In this document: positions 44,110-53,460 of the stretch, piece after piece | How the letters are laid out: every line of letters begins with the position of its first letter | Position numbering within the stretch: position 1 is the stretch's first letter | Assembly: GCF_000612545.2 (NCBI RefSeq) | Contig: NZ_CP097800.1 | Span: forward strand, 7,432,001 to 7,496,000 | Direction of reading: 5' to 3' | Length of the DNA: 64,000 nt | DNA from: Streptomyces sp. PCS3-D2 | Lineage (GTDB): Bacteria > Actinomycetota > Actinomycetes > Streptomycetales > Streptomycetaceae | Notes under the pieces: generated by a model | What the model was told of the DNA's origin: nothing | The model's database searches: none | What the model saw: the letters and a program-made list of their open reading frames with translations, nothing else | Program-made: the position numbers and the translations under genes

Positions 44110-44836
44110 TCACAGCCATTCTCCGATCGCGGCGACAAGGACGGTGGCTTCGAAGCGGACGGCGAGCTTGTCGAGGCGGGTCGCGACCGCCCGGTGCCTT
44201 TTGAGGCGGTTGATGCCGCGCTCGACCGCATGGCGTTCGCGGTAGTCGACCGGGTCGAAGCGTGGCGGCCGGCCTCCGCGGGAGCCGAGCCTTCGACGGT
44301 TGCGCGCCTGGTCGGCCTTGTCCGGGATGGTGCAGCGGCTCCCGTGGCGGCGCAGGCAGGCGCGGTTCTTGCGGGAGGCGTACGCGTTGTCTGGCCCGCA
44401 CCCGATTGGGGCGGACGCGTGGCCGGCCCGGCCCGATGTGGGGCACGCGGACCTGCTCCAGCACGGGTTCGAGCTGCGGCGAGTCGCCGCGCTGCCCGGC
44501 CGTGATCGCGATCGACATGGGCTTCTGGCCCTGCTCAACCGCCAGGCGCAGCTTGGTGGTGAACCCGCCGCGTGAGCGACCCAGTCCATGATCATCCAGC
44601 TCGGTGAACACACCGCCCGACGGTTCCTTCTGCAGGTCACCCCGCTTGCGGGCCCCGGCCGCATGCTGGTGGGCGCGGCAGGCCGTGGAGTCGACGCTCA
44701 GGTCCCACGTGATCTCCCCCTTCGCGTCGGCCAGGGACTGCAGCCGGGTCATGATCCGGTGCCAGGTGCCGCTCCGCTGCCACCGGCGGAACAGGCCGTA
44801 GATCCGGCTCCTCGGCCCGTACTCGACGGGCATCTC
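44110..44836 (-). pseudogene. IS5-family transposase, 5'-truncated and frameshifted
   Basis: The text starts in mid-gene with PVEYGPRSRIYGLFRRWQRS, continues LSVDSTACRAHQHAAGARKR and FTTKLRLAVEQGQKPMSIAI, then shifts frame near 44430 to ADNAYASRKNRACLRRHGSR and VERGINRLKRHRAVATRLDK, ending at 44110. The N-terminus is lost at the junction with an IS256 fragment. Confidence 0.75.
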
Positions 44837-44842
44837 CCGTCA

Positions 44843-45261
44843 CGGAGCGTGAGGCCGTGGGTGGACAGGGAGAGGGCCATCTCGTCCACGCCGGTCAGCT
44901 GGCTCTGCCGTTTCTTGACGATCTGCGGCTCGAAGCTGCCCGCCCGGTTCCTGGGGACGTCAGTCTCGACCGGACCGGCCTCGGTGGCCACGGTCTTCGA
45001 GCGAGTGCCGTTGCGTGTGTTGCCCGCCCCGGTCTTCTCGTGCTTCTCGTGCCCGAGGTGATCGGTGATCTCGCCCTCGCGAGCGGATTCGATGATCGTC
45101 TTCGTGAGTTGCTGCGACAGGCCACCTTGTCGGGTCAGCCTGATCCCGTCGGTTTTGGCCCGGTCCACCAGCTGGCTGATCAGCGGGTCGTCCAGAGCGT
45201 CCGGCGCCTCGGCGGGCTTCATTCCGTCCACGGCCTCAGCCGCGATCGTCACGTCTGTCAT
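44843..45261 (-). pseudogene. IS256-family transposase N-terminal fragment
   Basis: From ATG 45261 (MTDVTIAAEAVDGMKPAEAP) with QQLTKTIIESAREGEITDHL and FEPQIVKKRQSQLTGVDEMA, parallel to the first 140 residues of the transposase at 38911. It stops at about 44845. The catalytic domain is absent. Confidence 0.8.
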
Positions 45262-45537
45262 CAGGTGTCACTTCCCGTTCGAAGATCCACCGTTGACGGT
45301 ACGGATCCTCGCGCGTCCTGCTCCGTCGGAACGGTTGGGGGTTTGGGGAGGTGTTGGGGGTTTTGCTGGAGTCGTCTGTGGGGTTTTCGTGTCGGGTGTC
45401 GACCGTTGATTGGCTCGGTTTCGTTCAGGAGTTGATGTCATGGTTGGGGTTGGGTGGTTTCGGTTGGGGGAGTGTGCTGATCGGGTGTGGTGGGGCGGTG
45501 TGGTGACAGCGTTGTCATCTCGTTAAGGGTTCACTTC

Positions 45538-45600
45538 TTGACGGCGGTGTGTGGGGGCGCGTTGACTGCGTCCACTTTGGCCGTAAGGACACGGCCCTGT
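45538..45600 (+). promoter_or_regulatory. Putative promoter of the sugar-binding protein gene
   Basis: TTGACG at 45538 and TTGACT at 45561 both look like -35 boxes; TTGACT is followed about 16-17 bases later by TAAGGA. GGGAGG at 45603-45608 then precedes the GTG start. The exact start point cannot be told. Confidence 0.35.
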
Positions 45601-45616
45601 TAGGGAGGCTCACCTC

Positions 45617-46711
45617 GTGAACGTGTATTTGGGGCGTGCCCCCGTTGCTTTGGCTGTCGCGGCGTTTGCTGTCACGCTTACCGCCTGCGGTACCACGGAT
45701 GGCGCCGCTGATGCCGGGAGTAGTGATGCGGTCAGGATCGGTCTGCTGCTGCCCGAGAACGAGACTGCGCGGTACGAGAAGTTCGACAAGCCGCTGATGG
45801 AGAAGAAGGTTGCCCTGCTGACCCTCGGCAAGGGCAGGGTCTTCTACGCCAACGCGGCGGGGGATGCGGCCAGGCAGAGTGCCCAGGCCGACGAGATGAT
45901 CAAGGACAAGGTCGACGTTCTGGTCATCGACGCGGTGGACTCCAAGGCGATCGCGGGCGCGGTGGTGAAGGCCAAGGAGGCCGGCATCGCCGTGGTCGCT
46001 TACGACCGCTTGGCCGAGGGCCCCATTGACGCGTATACGTCCTTCGATAACGAGGACGTCGGCCGCGTCCAGGGCAAGGCCCTGCTCGCGGCCCTGGGTG
46101 ATCGGGCCAGGACCGGCAGGATCGTCATGATGAACGGCGCGGTCACCGACCCCAACGCTGCCAGCTTCAAGGCCGGTGCCCGCTCCGTCTTGGACGGCAA
46201 GGTCAACGTCGGTAAGGAGTACGACACCGTCGAGTGGAAGCCGGAGAACGCAGGTACCAACATGGCGGCCGCGCTTTCCGCGCTCGGCAAGGACAGGATC
46301 GTCGGTGTCTACTCCGCCAACGACGGCATGGCCGGCGGTATCATCACCGCCCTCAAGGCCGCCGGCGTGTCCCCGCTGCCCCCGGTCACCGGTCAGGACG
46401 CCGAACTCGCAGGCGTGCGGCGCATCGTGGCGGGCGAGCAGTACATGACTGTCTACAAGCCCTACGCCCGCGAGGCCGAGGCCGCCGCTGAACTCGCCGT
46501 CCTCCTCGCCCGGGGAGAGAAGATCGACGGGATCATCAACCAGGTGGTCAGCAGTCCGACCGCCAAGCGCATCCCGGCCGTCCTCATCCCCGGCACATCG
46601 GTGACCCGTGACAACATCCGCGCCACCGTGGTCCTCGACGGTGTCTACACCATCGACGAGATCTGCACCGACGCCCTCAAGGCCACCTGCGAGGAGATCG
46701 GCCTGAGGTAA
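45617..46711 (+). CDS. Sugar ABC transporter substrate-binding lipoprotein (xylose/ribose type)
   Basis: A 364-residue lipoprotein. The signal peptide ends in the lipobox LTAC with Cys24. The mature part is a type 1 periplasmic binding fold: IGLLLPENETARYEKFDKPL, VDVLVIDAVDSKAIAGAVVK and VVAYDRLAEGPIDAYTSFDN are typical of XylF-type sugar receptors. It should capture a sugar outside the cell for an ABC importer. No permease or ATPase gene lies beside it, so it is an orphan receptor. The GTG start is set by GGGAGG. A hairpin follows at once. Confidence 0.9.
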   Translation: MNVYLGRAPVALAVAAFAVTLTACGTTDGAADAGSSDAVRIGLLLPENETARYEKFDKPLMEKKVALLTLGKGRVFYANAAGDAARQSAQADEMIKDKVDVLVIDAVDSKAIAGAVVKAKEAGIAVVAYDRLAEGPIDAYTSFDNEDVGRVQGKALLAALGDRARTGRIVMMNGAVTDPNAASFKAGARSVLDGKVNVGKEYDTVEWKPENAGTNMAAALSALGKDRIVGVYSANDGMAGGIITALKAAGVSPLPPVTGQDAELAGVRRIVAGEQYMTVYKPYAREAEAAAELAVLLARGEKIDGIINQVVSSPTAKRIPAVLIPGTSVTRDNIRATVVLDGVYTIDEICTDALKATCEEIGLR

Positions 46712-46715
46712 CACC

Positions 46716-46746
46716 CGCCCGCCCGTGGGAGGGACACGGGCAGGCG
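46716..46746 (+). terminator. Hairpin terminator
   Basis: Stem CGCCCGCCCGTG against CACGGGCAGGCG with one mismatch and a seven-base loop, starting four bases after the stop of the sugar-binding gene. No T tract follows. Confidence 0.65.
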
Positions 46747-48075
46747 CACCCCGGCGGAGGAACCGGCGGCGGCACACGAGGCACACAGGCGACAGAACCC
46801 CACCGCCCACCCCGCACCACCCCCCGCGCCTCCGCACGCTTCGCGCACCCGTACTCCCCGTGTGTTCGTGCGGCTGGCAGGACCAACCCGCCAACCCGCC
46901 AACCCGCCAACCCGCCGGCCCGCCGGCGCCGTTCGGGCACGCGCCGCGCACCCGGCCCGGGCGGGCCCGGGTGGGTGTGTCGGGTGCTCCTGCCGGCCGG
47001 CGGTCCCTGCCCGCAGGTGGGGCCGGCCAAGCCGGCGTACGGCACCGCATCGCGGCGGTCGGGCAGGCCGCCCCGCCCCCGCCGCGTCTTCTGCCTCACC
47101 CCTGCCTCGTTTTCGGCTGCGCCTCCGCCTCGGCCTGGCTTCGGCCGTGCCCGCGGTCGCGGGGCCGGGGGTGCCGGCGCTGGTGAGGTGCCCTTGTCGT
47201 GGTCGATTCGTCGGCTGGGCCTGAGGCGTGGTGTCGTCCGCTGTCGGCCCGGGGGGTGGGGGGTGGGGGAGTGGGGCCGGTGCTGGCCTTGGCGTCTTGC
47301 GTCCAGCCTGGGCGTAGTGGCGCCGGGTTCCGTGGTGCGTGGTGTCGGTGGGATTGTCGGCTGTGTGTTCGTGTTGGCTCGGCCGTATGCCGTTTGTGGT
47401 GTCGGGGGTTTTGTGGTGTGCCGCCCGGTGTGGCAGGGGCCCGGGTGTGGTGGTTCCGGGCCGTTCTGCTCTGCCGGTCCCGGGCGTGGCCCCCGTCCGT
47501 CCGTGGGTCTCCGGCGTCGGCCCGTCGGCGTGTTGTCCGGCCGGACGGGGTGCCGGGACGTGCCCTGCTCGGTAGTAACCTCCGTACTGTCTCGGGTGTC
47601 GGGGCCGCTGGTTTCGGCGGGTGGGTCAGGGTGGTCGCTGGCGGAGTCGGCCTGCCTGCGTATCGGGTTTCCGTTGTGCCGGTGCGTCGCCACACCGCTC
47701 GGGGCGCTGCCGCGGTGGGCGGGGGGTGGGGTGCATCTGCTGCGGGCGGCGTCGGTGCGCCGAGACTGCTCGCGGCGCTCCCCGGCGTCGCCCACGGCCG
47801 CACCGGCGGGTATGCCGGTCGGGAGCTGCACGGCAGCGCGCCGGTCCGGCGGCACCGGCCACCAACCCCCCCCGCCCGTTTACCAGCCTCCTGCCCGTCC
47901 ATCAGATCCCGTCCGTGCGCCGCGCCGAGCCGGGACGCGCCACGCCACGCGGCGCCGGGGTGATCGCCCCGCCCGGCCCTGGTCCCGGCCCCGGCCCTGG
48001 CCCTGGTCCCGGCCCTGGTTCTGGTCCTGGCCCTGGTTCTGGTTCTGGTTCGGGATCGGCGCTGTGATGCCCGCC

Positions 48076-48181
48076 GGCTGCCCTCGTACCGGCGGCCCTC
48101 GTACCGGCTGCCCTCGTACCGGCTGCCCTCGTACCGGCTGCCCCCGTGCCGGCTGCCCTCGTGCCGGCGGTCTCCGTACTG
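48076..48181. repeat. 15-bp tandem repeat array
   Basis: About seven copies of a 15-bp unit, CTGCCCTCGTACCGG, with a few substitutions. It is not part of a recognisable gene. Confidence 0.7.
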
Positions 48182-48469
48182 GCCGGTGTGAGCGACCTCA
48201 CCGCCGCCCCGCGCGACCGCGTGCCTGCCCGTTCTCCGGCCGTCCGCCGGCCGGCGCACCCGTGAAGGAACCCGTACGGCCTGCCCCCGCCCGTTCCGCG
48301 GCGCTGTAGTCCCGCAGGGCCTGCGGCGACTGTTGAGAATCCCTCGGGAACTCACGGAAACCCGCACGCGCCCGGCAGCGGCACACCGGCCGGCCCGGAG
48401 CGACCCCCGGCGGTGACGCACGCCATGCCACCCCTCGCCGCACCCCCCACCCAACACCCCCAAATGCGG

Positions 48470-48520
48470 ACATATAACTTATATATCGCATTCAACTGGT
48501 TTGTTTTCATATGCCTTATG
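48470..48520 (+). promoter_or_regulatory. AT-rich island, probable promoter region
   Basis: ATATAACTTATATATCGC and GTTTGTTTTCATATGCC make this about the most AT-rich patch in the window. It lies 140-190 bp upstream of the PIG-L gene and is a likely promoter or binding site for a nucleoid or regulatory protein. No consensus -35/-10 pair is assigned. Confidence 0.4.
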
Positions 48521-48655
48521 AGGGTGTGTCAGTGGAAAACCTGCCGGGCATAATCGGCCCCGGTCGTCTCCGGAAGTGCTCGAGCCGTCGGGGCCCCGAC
48601 CCCCTCCGCCCTTCGGCGCACCCCCGCACCGGACCGACCCCCAAGGCGCCCGCAG

Positions 48656-50824
48656 ATGTCCCTGGCCAGCCGCACCCGCACCGCGGCCCTGCTCGCCGTG
48701 CTCACCGCCGGCGCCGCCGGGATCACCACCTGGGCCTACGGATACACCAGCACTCCCCGGCCCGCGGCCCCCCACACCCTCCAGCGCCCCAGTGTGACCC
48801 AGGGCACGGTCCTCCAGGTCGTCGCGCACCCCGACGACGATCTCTTCTTCATGAACCCCGACCTCAGCCGCTCCATATCCACCGGCGTCAAGGTCACCAC
48901 CGTCTACCTGACCGCCGGCGAGTCCGACGGCAGGAACGAAGCCCACAGCCCCCACCTGCAGGACCCCACCCGCCCCGCTGACCGTGCCGCCTACGCCGAA
49001 GCCCGCCAGAACGGCATACGCGCCGCCTACGCCGAGATGGCCACCGGCCGCCGCACCAGCGCCTGGCAGCGCACCCTGGTACCCACCACCGGCGGCGGCA
49101 GCGCCGAGATCGACATCCTCCTGGACCGTCCCGAAGTCAACCTGGTGTGGATGCAGATGCGCGAAGCCCGCAGCATCTCCGGTGACAACCCCGACAGCCT
49201 GCGCGGCCTGTGGGACGGCACGATCCCCGCCCTCGGCTCCCAACTCGCCTCCGGCACCCCCGTCACCACCCCCTTCTCCTACACCAGGGAACAGGCCGTC
49301 CAGGCCATCGCGAACGTCTTCGCGCTCTACCGGCCCACCACCATCCGCACCCAGGACCCCACCCCCGGCCGCACCCGGCCCGCCGGCGCCTTCCTCGACC
49401 ACCAGGACCACATGTACGGGGCCCGCTTCGTACAGGCCGCCACCGAACGCTACGCCGCCTCCACCGGCCGGCCGCACTTCTCCGTCCAGAACTATGTGAG
49501 CTACCCCAACAGCTCCCTGCCCCCCACCCTCGACGCGAAGGCCGCCGAGGAGAAACTCGGCTACCTCAAGACCTACGCCTGGAGCGACCACCAGGACTGG
49601 TGCGGCAGCCCCGCCGGCTGCGGCGACCGCAAGACCGCGACACGTCCCACCGGCGCCGGATGGAACCAGACCATCCGCTACAGCCGCGGCGAGAGCACCA
49701 CCTGGATGACCGAAGGCACCCCCGGCCGGCTCTACGCCTTCGCCGCCCTGGACGGCCAGATGGCCTACTGGACCCGCCCCACCCCCGACGCCGACTGGCA
49801 GGGCCCCCGCTTCCTGCCCGCCACCGCACCCGGCACCACCATCGACCCCGGCGTGTCCACCACCCGCCTGCCCGACGGCCGCATCGCCGTCTTCGCCACC
49901 CGCACCACCCTGGGCAGCACCCCCCAGGACTACCGGCGCGAAGCCGTCTACGCCCTCCAAAACACCCCCGACACCGCCTTCGGCCCCTGGCACAGCCTCG
50001 CCACCCCCGACACCACCGCCGCTGCCGACATCATCGCCACCGGCGCACCGACCGCCACCGCGGACGCCACCGGCCGCATCACCGTCTACATGCGCGACTC
50101 CCGCCGCACCCTGCACACCCGCACCCAGCCCGCCCCCGACACCGCCTTCGGCCCCTGGCAGTCCCTGGGCGGCACCGGTCTGCAAGGCGACCCGGTCACC
50201 GCTACCGACAGCGCCGGACGCCGCCACGTGTACGCGGCCACCGACCGCACCGTCCTGGCCTGGACCCAACCCGCCCCCGGCGCCCCGCTCGCCGGACCCT
50301 TCCCCACCGGCCTGCCCGCCACCACCGGTGTCCTGTCCGCGACACCACACGACGACGGCATCCTCCTCACCTTCCGCCGCCCCTCCACCGGCACCGTCAC
50401 CACCACCCTGGCCACCACCACCGGTGCCGCCCCCTCCTTCTCCCCACCCGCCGAAGCGGGCGCCGAAGGCGGCTACGGCGCCGTCGCCGCCGCCGGCCAC
50501 CTCCTCGCCGGCCGCGCCGCCACCGGCACCGCCGCCGTCACCCTCCCCGGCCAAGCGCCCCTCTGGCCCGAGTCCCAGATGCTCTACACCGGCGCCCCGG
50601 CCGCCATGACCGCACCCGACGGCACCGGTCTGGCCGCCGCCCTCGGCCTGGACGCCGACCTGCACCTGACCACCACGCCCCCGCCCACCCCCACCCCCAC
50701 CCCCACCCCCACCCCCACCCCCACCCCCACTCCCACTCCGGTCCCCGGCGGACCCGCACCGTCCGTGCCCTGGCACCGCGCCGTCACCCCCACCGCCGTC
50801 GCCCAGGCCGTCCGCCACGAATAA
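48656..50824 (+). CDS. Secreted PIG-L-family deacetylase with a lectin-like C-terminal part
   Basis: A 722-residue exported protein. An N-terminal membrane/signal helix (ALLAVLTAGAAGITTWAYGY) leads to the PIG-L/LmbE domain with AHPDDD (His58, Asp60-62) and the distal zinc ligands FLDHQDHMY (His249, His252). Such enzymes remove acetyl groups from N-acetylglucosamine-like sugars. Residues about 345-680 hold repeats (AFGPWHSLATPDTT and AFGPWQSLGGTGLQ) of a propeller-like sugar-binding fold. A Thr-Pro run at about 680-700 follows. It likely acts on cell-surface or environmental glycans. The ribosome binding site is weak. Confidence 0.88.
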   Translation: MSLASRTRTAALLAVLTAGAAGITTWAYGYTSTPRPAAPHTLQRPSVTQGTVLQVVAHPDDDLFFMNPDLSRSISTGVKVTTVYLTAGESDGRNEAHSPHLQDPTRPADRAAYAEARQNGIRAAYAEMATGRRTSAWQRTLVPTTGGGSAEIDILLDRPEVNLVWMQMREARSISGDNPDSLRGLWDGTIPALGSQLASGTPVTTPFSYTREQAVQAIANVFALYRPTTIRTQDPTPGRTRPAGAFLDHQDHMYGARFVQAATERYAASTGRPHFSVQNYVSYPNSSLPPTLDAKAAEEKLGYLKTYAWSDHQDWCGSPAGCGDRKTATRPTGAGWNQTIRYSRGESTTWMTEGTPGRLYAFAALDGQMAYWTRPTPDADWQGPRFLPATAPGTTIDPGVSTTRLPDGRIAVFATRTTLGSTPQDYRREAVYALQNTPDTAFGPWHSLATPDTTAAADIIATGAPTATADATGRITVYMRDSRRTLHTRTQPAPDTAFGPWQSLGGTGLQGDPVTATDSAGRRHVYAATDRTVLAWTQPAPGAPLAGPFPTGLPATTGVLSATPHDDGILLTFRRPSTGTVTTTLATTTGAAPSFSPPAEAGAEGGYGAVAAAGHLLAGRAATGTAAVTLPGQAPLWPESQMLYTGAPAAMTAPDGTGLAAALGLDADLHLTTTPPPTPTPTPTPTPTPTPTPTPVPGGPAPSVPWHRAVTPTAVAQAVRHE

Positions 50825-51781
50825 CCACCCCGCGCGAGCGACGATGACCACCCCGGGCCACCCCGGCCGTCCTCGCCATTGCTGCCGTCCGAGGCGGCCC
50901 GCTCGACCACCTCGGGTCAGATCGCGGCGGCCGGCCTTCGCCCCCCACCTGCCCGGCCCGCCTCACCTGCCCTGCCCGCCTCACCTGCCCTGCCCGCCTC
51001 ACCTGCCCGGCTTGCCCGGCCTTGGCCACCGGCGACCGGGGCCGCCGTGACCGCTTCCCGCACCACCCGCCTGCGCCCCACGCACGACGGTGCCCCTGCG
51101 CCGCCCCGCCCTCACCACCCTCCCCGCCACCGCCGCGGCCCGCACCGCCGCCTGCCCTGAGGACACCGTCCCGGCCCGGGAGTACCCGAGACTCTCCGGC
51201 CCCTGAACGACCTCTCCGCCGCCCCGCCCAGGGCCGCACCACCCCCGCCCCTCACCTGCCCCGCCCCCGGCCTCGACCGCCTCGCCGCCCCCCCGGCCCG
51301 GCGCGCCTGCACCGAAGCCCCTCGCCTCCCCTTGCCGTCCCCACTGGCCTGCCTCGCGGCCGAGAGCGGTACGCGGTACACCGGGCCAGAGCCCCGCGCC
51401 CGGCCGCCACCGCCCCGCCCAGACACAGAAGCAGCCGCAGGCGCGGCCCAGGACGCGGGCGCAGACGCCGTCCCGCCGGAAGCACCTCCGCCACCCCGCC
51501 CCGGAACAAGCACAAGCACCGTTCGGCCCCATCTCTCAGCCCCCAGTCCCAGCCCCCAGTCCCAGCCCCCAGCCCCCAGCCCCAGCCCCCAGCCCCAGCC
51601 CCAGCCCCAGTCCCAGCCCCAGCCCGAGCCGCAGCCGCAGGCGCAGCGGGTGGTGGCCGCCGCATAGGCGCCTGCGCTGCCGCCCCGCCCCGGGACGTGT
51701 CCGCCCCCGCCCCGCCAGACGTCCGCCCCGGGGAACCTCCACACCGCCCCCGACTGCCGGGGGGCCTGCGTGTCTGCTCTC
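50825..51781. other. About 950 bases without a convincing gene
   Basis: Between the convergent PIG-L and glycosidase genes. Open frames are low-complexity. A direct repeat with unit CCTCACCTGCCCTGCCCG (four copies) lies near 50935-51010, and CCCAG-rich hexamers lie near 51540-51625. I see no gene. Confidence 0.5.
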
Positions 51782-53170
51782 CTACCGCTGCAGCGGAGGG
51801 GCCGCCATCCCGCCGGCTTCGAGCGCCACCAGCGACAGCAGCACGATCGATGCCGTCCACGCCAGTGGTGCCACCGACGCCGGCCGGCCCTCCTTGTCCA
51901 CCTTTTCCGGCAGCTCTCCCAGCGCGTTCCGTTTCGACAGCACCCACTCCAGCACCGGCCCCGCCTTCGCCGGCCGGCCCTCCGCGGCCCACGCCAGCGC
52001 GAAGAACGCCGTACTGGGCGTCCACGCCACGGGCCCCCACGGAGCCCCCGGGTCATCACCCGGGGTCAGCCCCCCGTTGGGCAGCAGCAGCGCCCGATAG
52101 GTCGCATCCAGCGCCGCCGGCACACCCGCGGCCGCCGTATTGAACGGCGGCGCCATGAACGCCACCGCACTGTCACGCCCGTGCCGCCCGTCGACGGTCC
52201 GCTGATAGCCCAGCGGCAGGAACCGCTTCGCGATCCCCGCCGACAGTCGCCTCGCCGCCCGCGCCCACCGCACCGCATCCTGCGGCCGGCCCGCCTCCCG
52301 CGCCAGGTCCGCTGACGCGTTCAGCCCGGCCAGCAACGGAGCCGCCGTACCGATGTTCGCCGTGGCCGTCATCAACTCCCAGTAGTCCGCGGACGCCGGG
52401 GGCAGCCCGTCCGCCGCCAGTGAACCCGCCGCACGGTCGGCCGCCCTGACGATCATCGGATACAGGGCCATCAGCCGCTCCCGACGCCCCTGCGCCGGCG
52501 CCGCCCGATACCACTGCCACGCCGCCCACGGCACCCAGCCGTTGGCATCGAGCTGCCACCGCCGGCCGTCCGGCGGACCCGAACCGTCCAGCTTCGTACG
52601 CGCCTCCCAGCTGCCGTCCGCACGCTGGGTGGCGGCACTGTGCCGCAGGATCCGGAAGGCCTCCGCGTCATGCCCGGTGTGTGCGAACGCGGCACACGCG
52701 AAACTCGAATCCCGGGGCCACGCATACATCCAGCCCGGACTCCACCCCGCCGCCATCGCCCCGTTCGGCCGCAACAGCGCCCGCATCGCCAACAGTGCCC
52801 GCCCGGCCGCCGCCCGCTCGGCCGCGGACCTGCCCGGAATCCGCCCGGAGGCCAGCCAGGCCCGGCTCTGCCCGATCTGCCGCAACGCCCGCCCGTCCCC
52901 GGCCGCGACCACCACCGACGCCGACCGCCCCTCCGGCAGATACAACCACCGCCCCGACGCCAGCCGCAGCACATTACTGCCCTCCACATACCGGGCACCG
53001 GCGGCCCGCGCGGCCGAAACCCCCTCGGCGGCAGCCACATTGGACAGCACACCCACGGTGGGAGCCGTGAACCGCGACAGCGGCGCATGACCCCCCGCAC
53101 CACACACCGGGAAAGCCGTACCCGCGAGCGCCGCCGCGACCACCGCCCAGCAGCCAAGGACACCGGGCAC
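51782..53170 (-). CDS. Secreted glycoside hydrolase, GH15-like
   Basis: A 462-residue protein. The GTG at 53170 was chosen because GGAGGG lies eight bases upstream and the following residues form a signal peptide (VLGCWAVVAAALAGTAFPVC). The mature part has (alpha/alpha)6-barrel text: GWSPGWMYAWPRDSSFACAA, WEARTKLDGSG, YWELMTATANIGTAAPLLAG and WGPVAWTPSTAFFALAWA, as in GH15 glucoamylase-like enzymes. It would cleave an alpha-glucan or similar sugar outside the cell; substrate unknown. It diverges from the membrane protein gene at 53461. Confidence 0.8.
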   Translation of the reverse strand: MPGVLGCWAVVAAALAGTAFPVCGAGGHAPLSRFTAPTVGVLSNVAAAEGVSAARAAGARYVEGSNVLRLASGRWLYLPEGRSASVVVAAGDGRALRQIGQSRAWLASGRIPGRSAAERAAAGRALLAMRALLRPNGAMAAGWSPGWMYAWPRDSSFACAAFAHTGHDAEAFRILRHSAATQRADGSWEARTKLDGSGPPDGRRWQLDANGWVPWAAWQWYRAAPAQGRRERLMALYPMIVRAADRAAGSLAADGLPPASADYWELMTATANIGTAAPLLAGLNASADLAREAGRPQDAVRWARAARRLSAGIAKRFLPLGYQRTVDGRHGRDSAVAFMAPPFNTAAAGVPAALDATYRALLLPNGGLTPGDDPGAPWGPVAWTPSTAFFALAWAAEGRPAKAGPVLEWVLSKRNALGELPEKVDKEGRPASVAPLAWTASIVLLSLVALEAGGMAAPPLQR

Positions 53171-53460
53171 CGCCACTCCCTCCGCCACACCCACGCCCCG
53201 CACACCCACGCCCCGCACACCACGCCCCCGCACACCGGGCGCACCACCCCGCCCCTGCGGCCCATCCTCGAAGACCACCACCCGCCCCGCCACCACAACC
53301 CCGCCGCCCGGGTGAGCAGCCCGCACCCCACCCGCCCCGCCCGGATGCCGCACACGGCAAACCGTGCACATCATGGGTGTTCGCGGGCCGTGTGATCACC
53401 ACAGCCGGCGGGGCGCACCGGCCGCCCCTCCCGAGGGGCCCCACTGCGAAGGGGAGGCCC

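Larger units (their letters stand above)
46747..48655. other. 1.9-kb stretch without a convincing gene
   Basis: Long frames on both strands here encode low-complexity text and show no protein family. The DNA holds short tandem repeats: AACCCGCC units near 46880-46915, CCCTGGTCCCGG-like units near 47970-48050, and a 15-bp unit at 48076-48181. I see no gene. An AT-rich patch lies at the right end. Confidence 0.5.

Noticed and set aside
46975-48309. A 444-residue open frame
   Set aside because: Low-complexity Arg/Pro/Gly text over short tandem repeats, no ribosome binding site or family; long frames are common by chance at this GC content.
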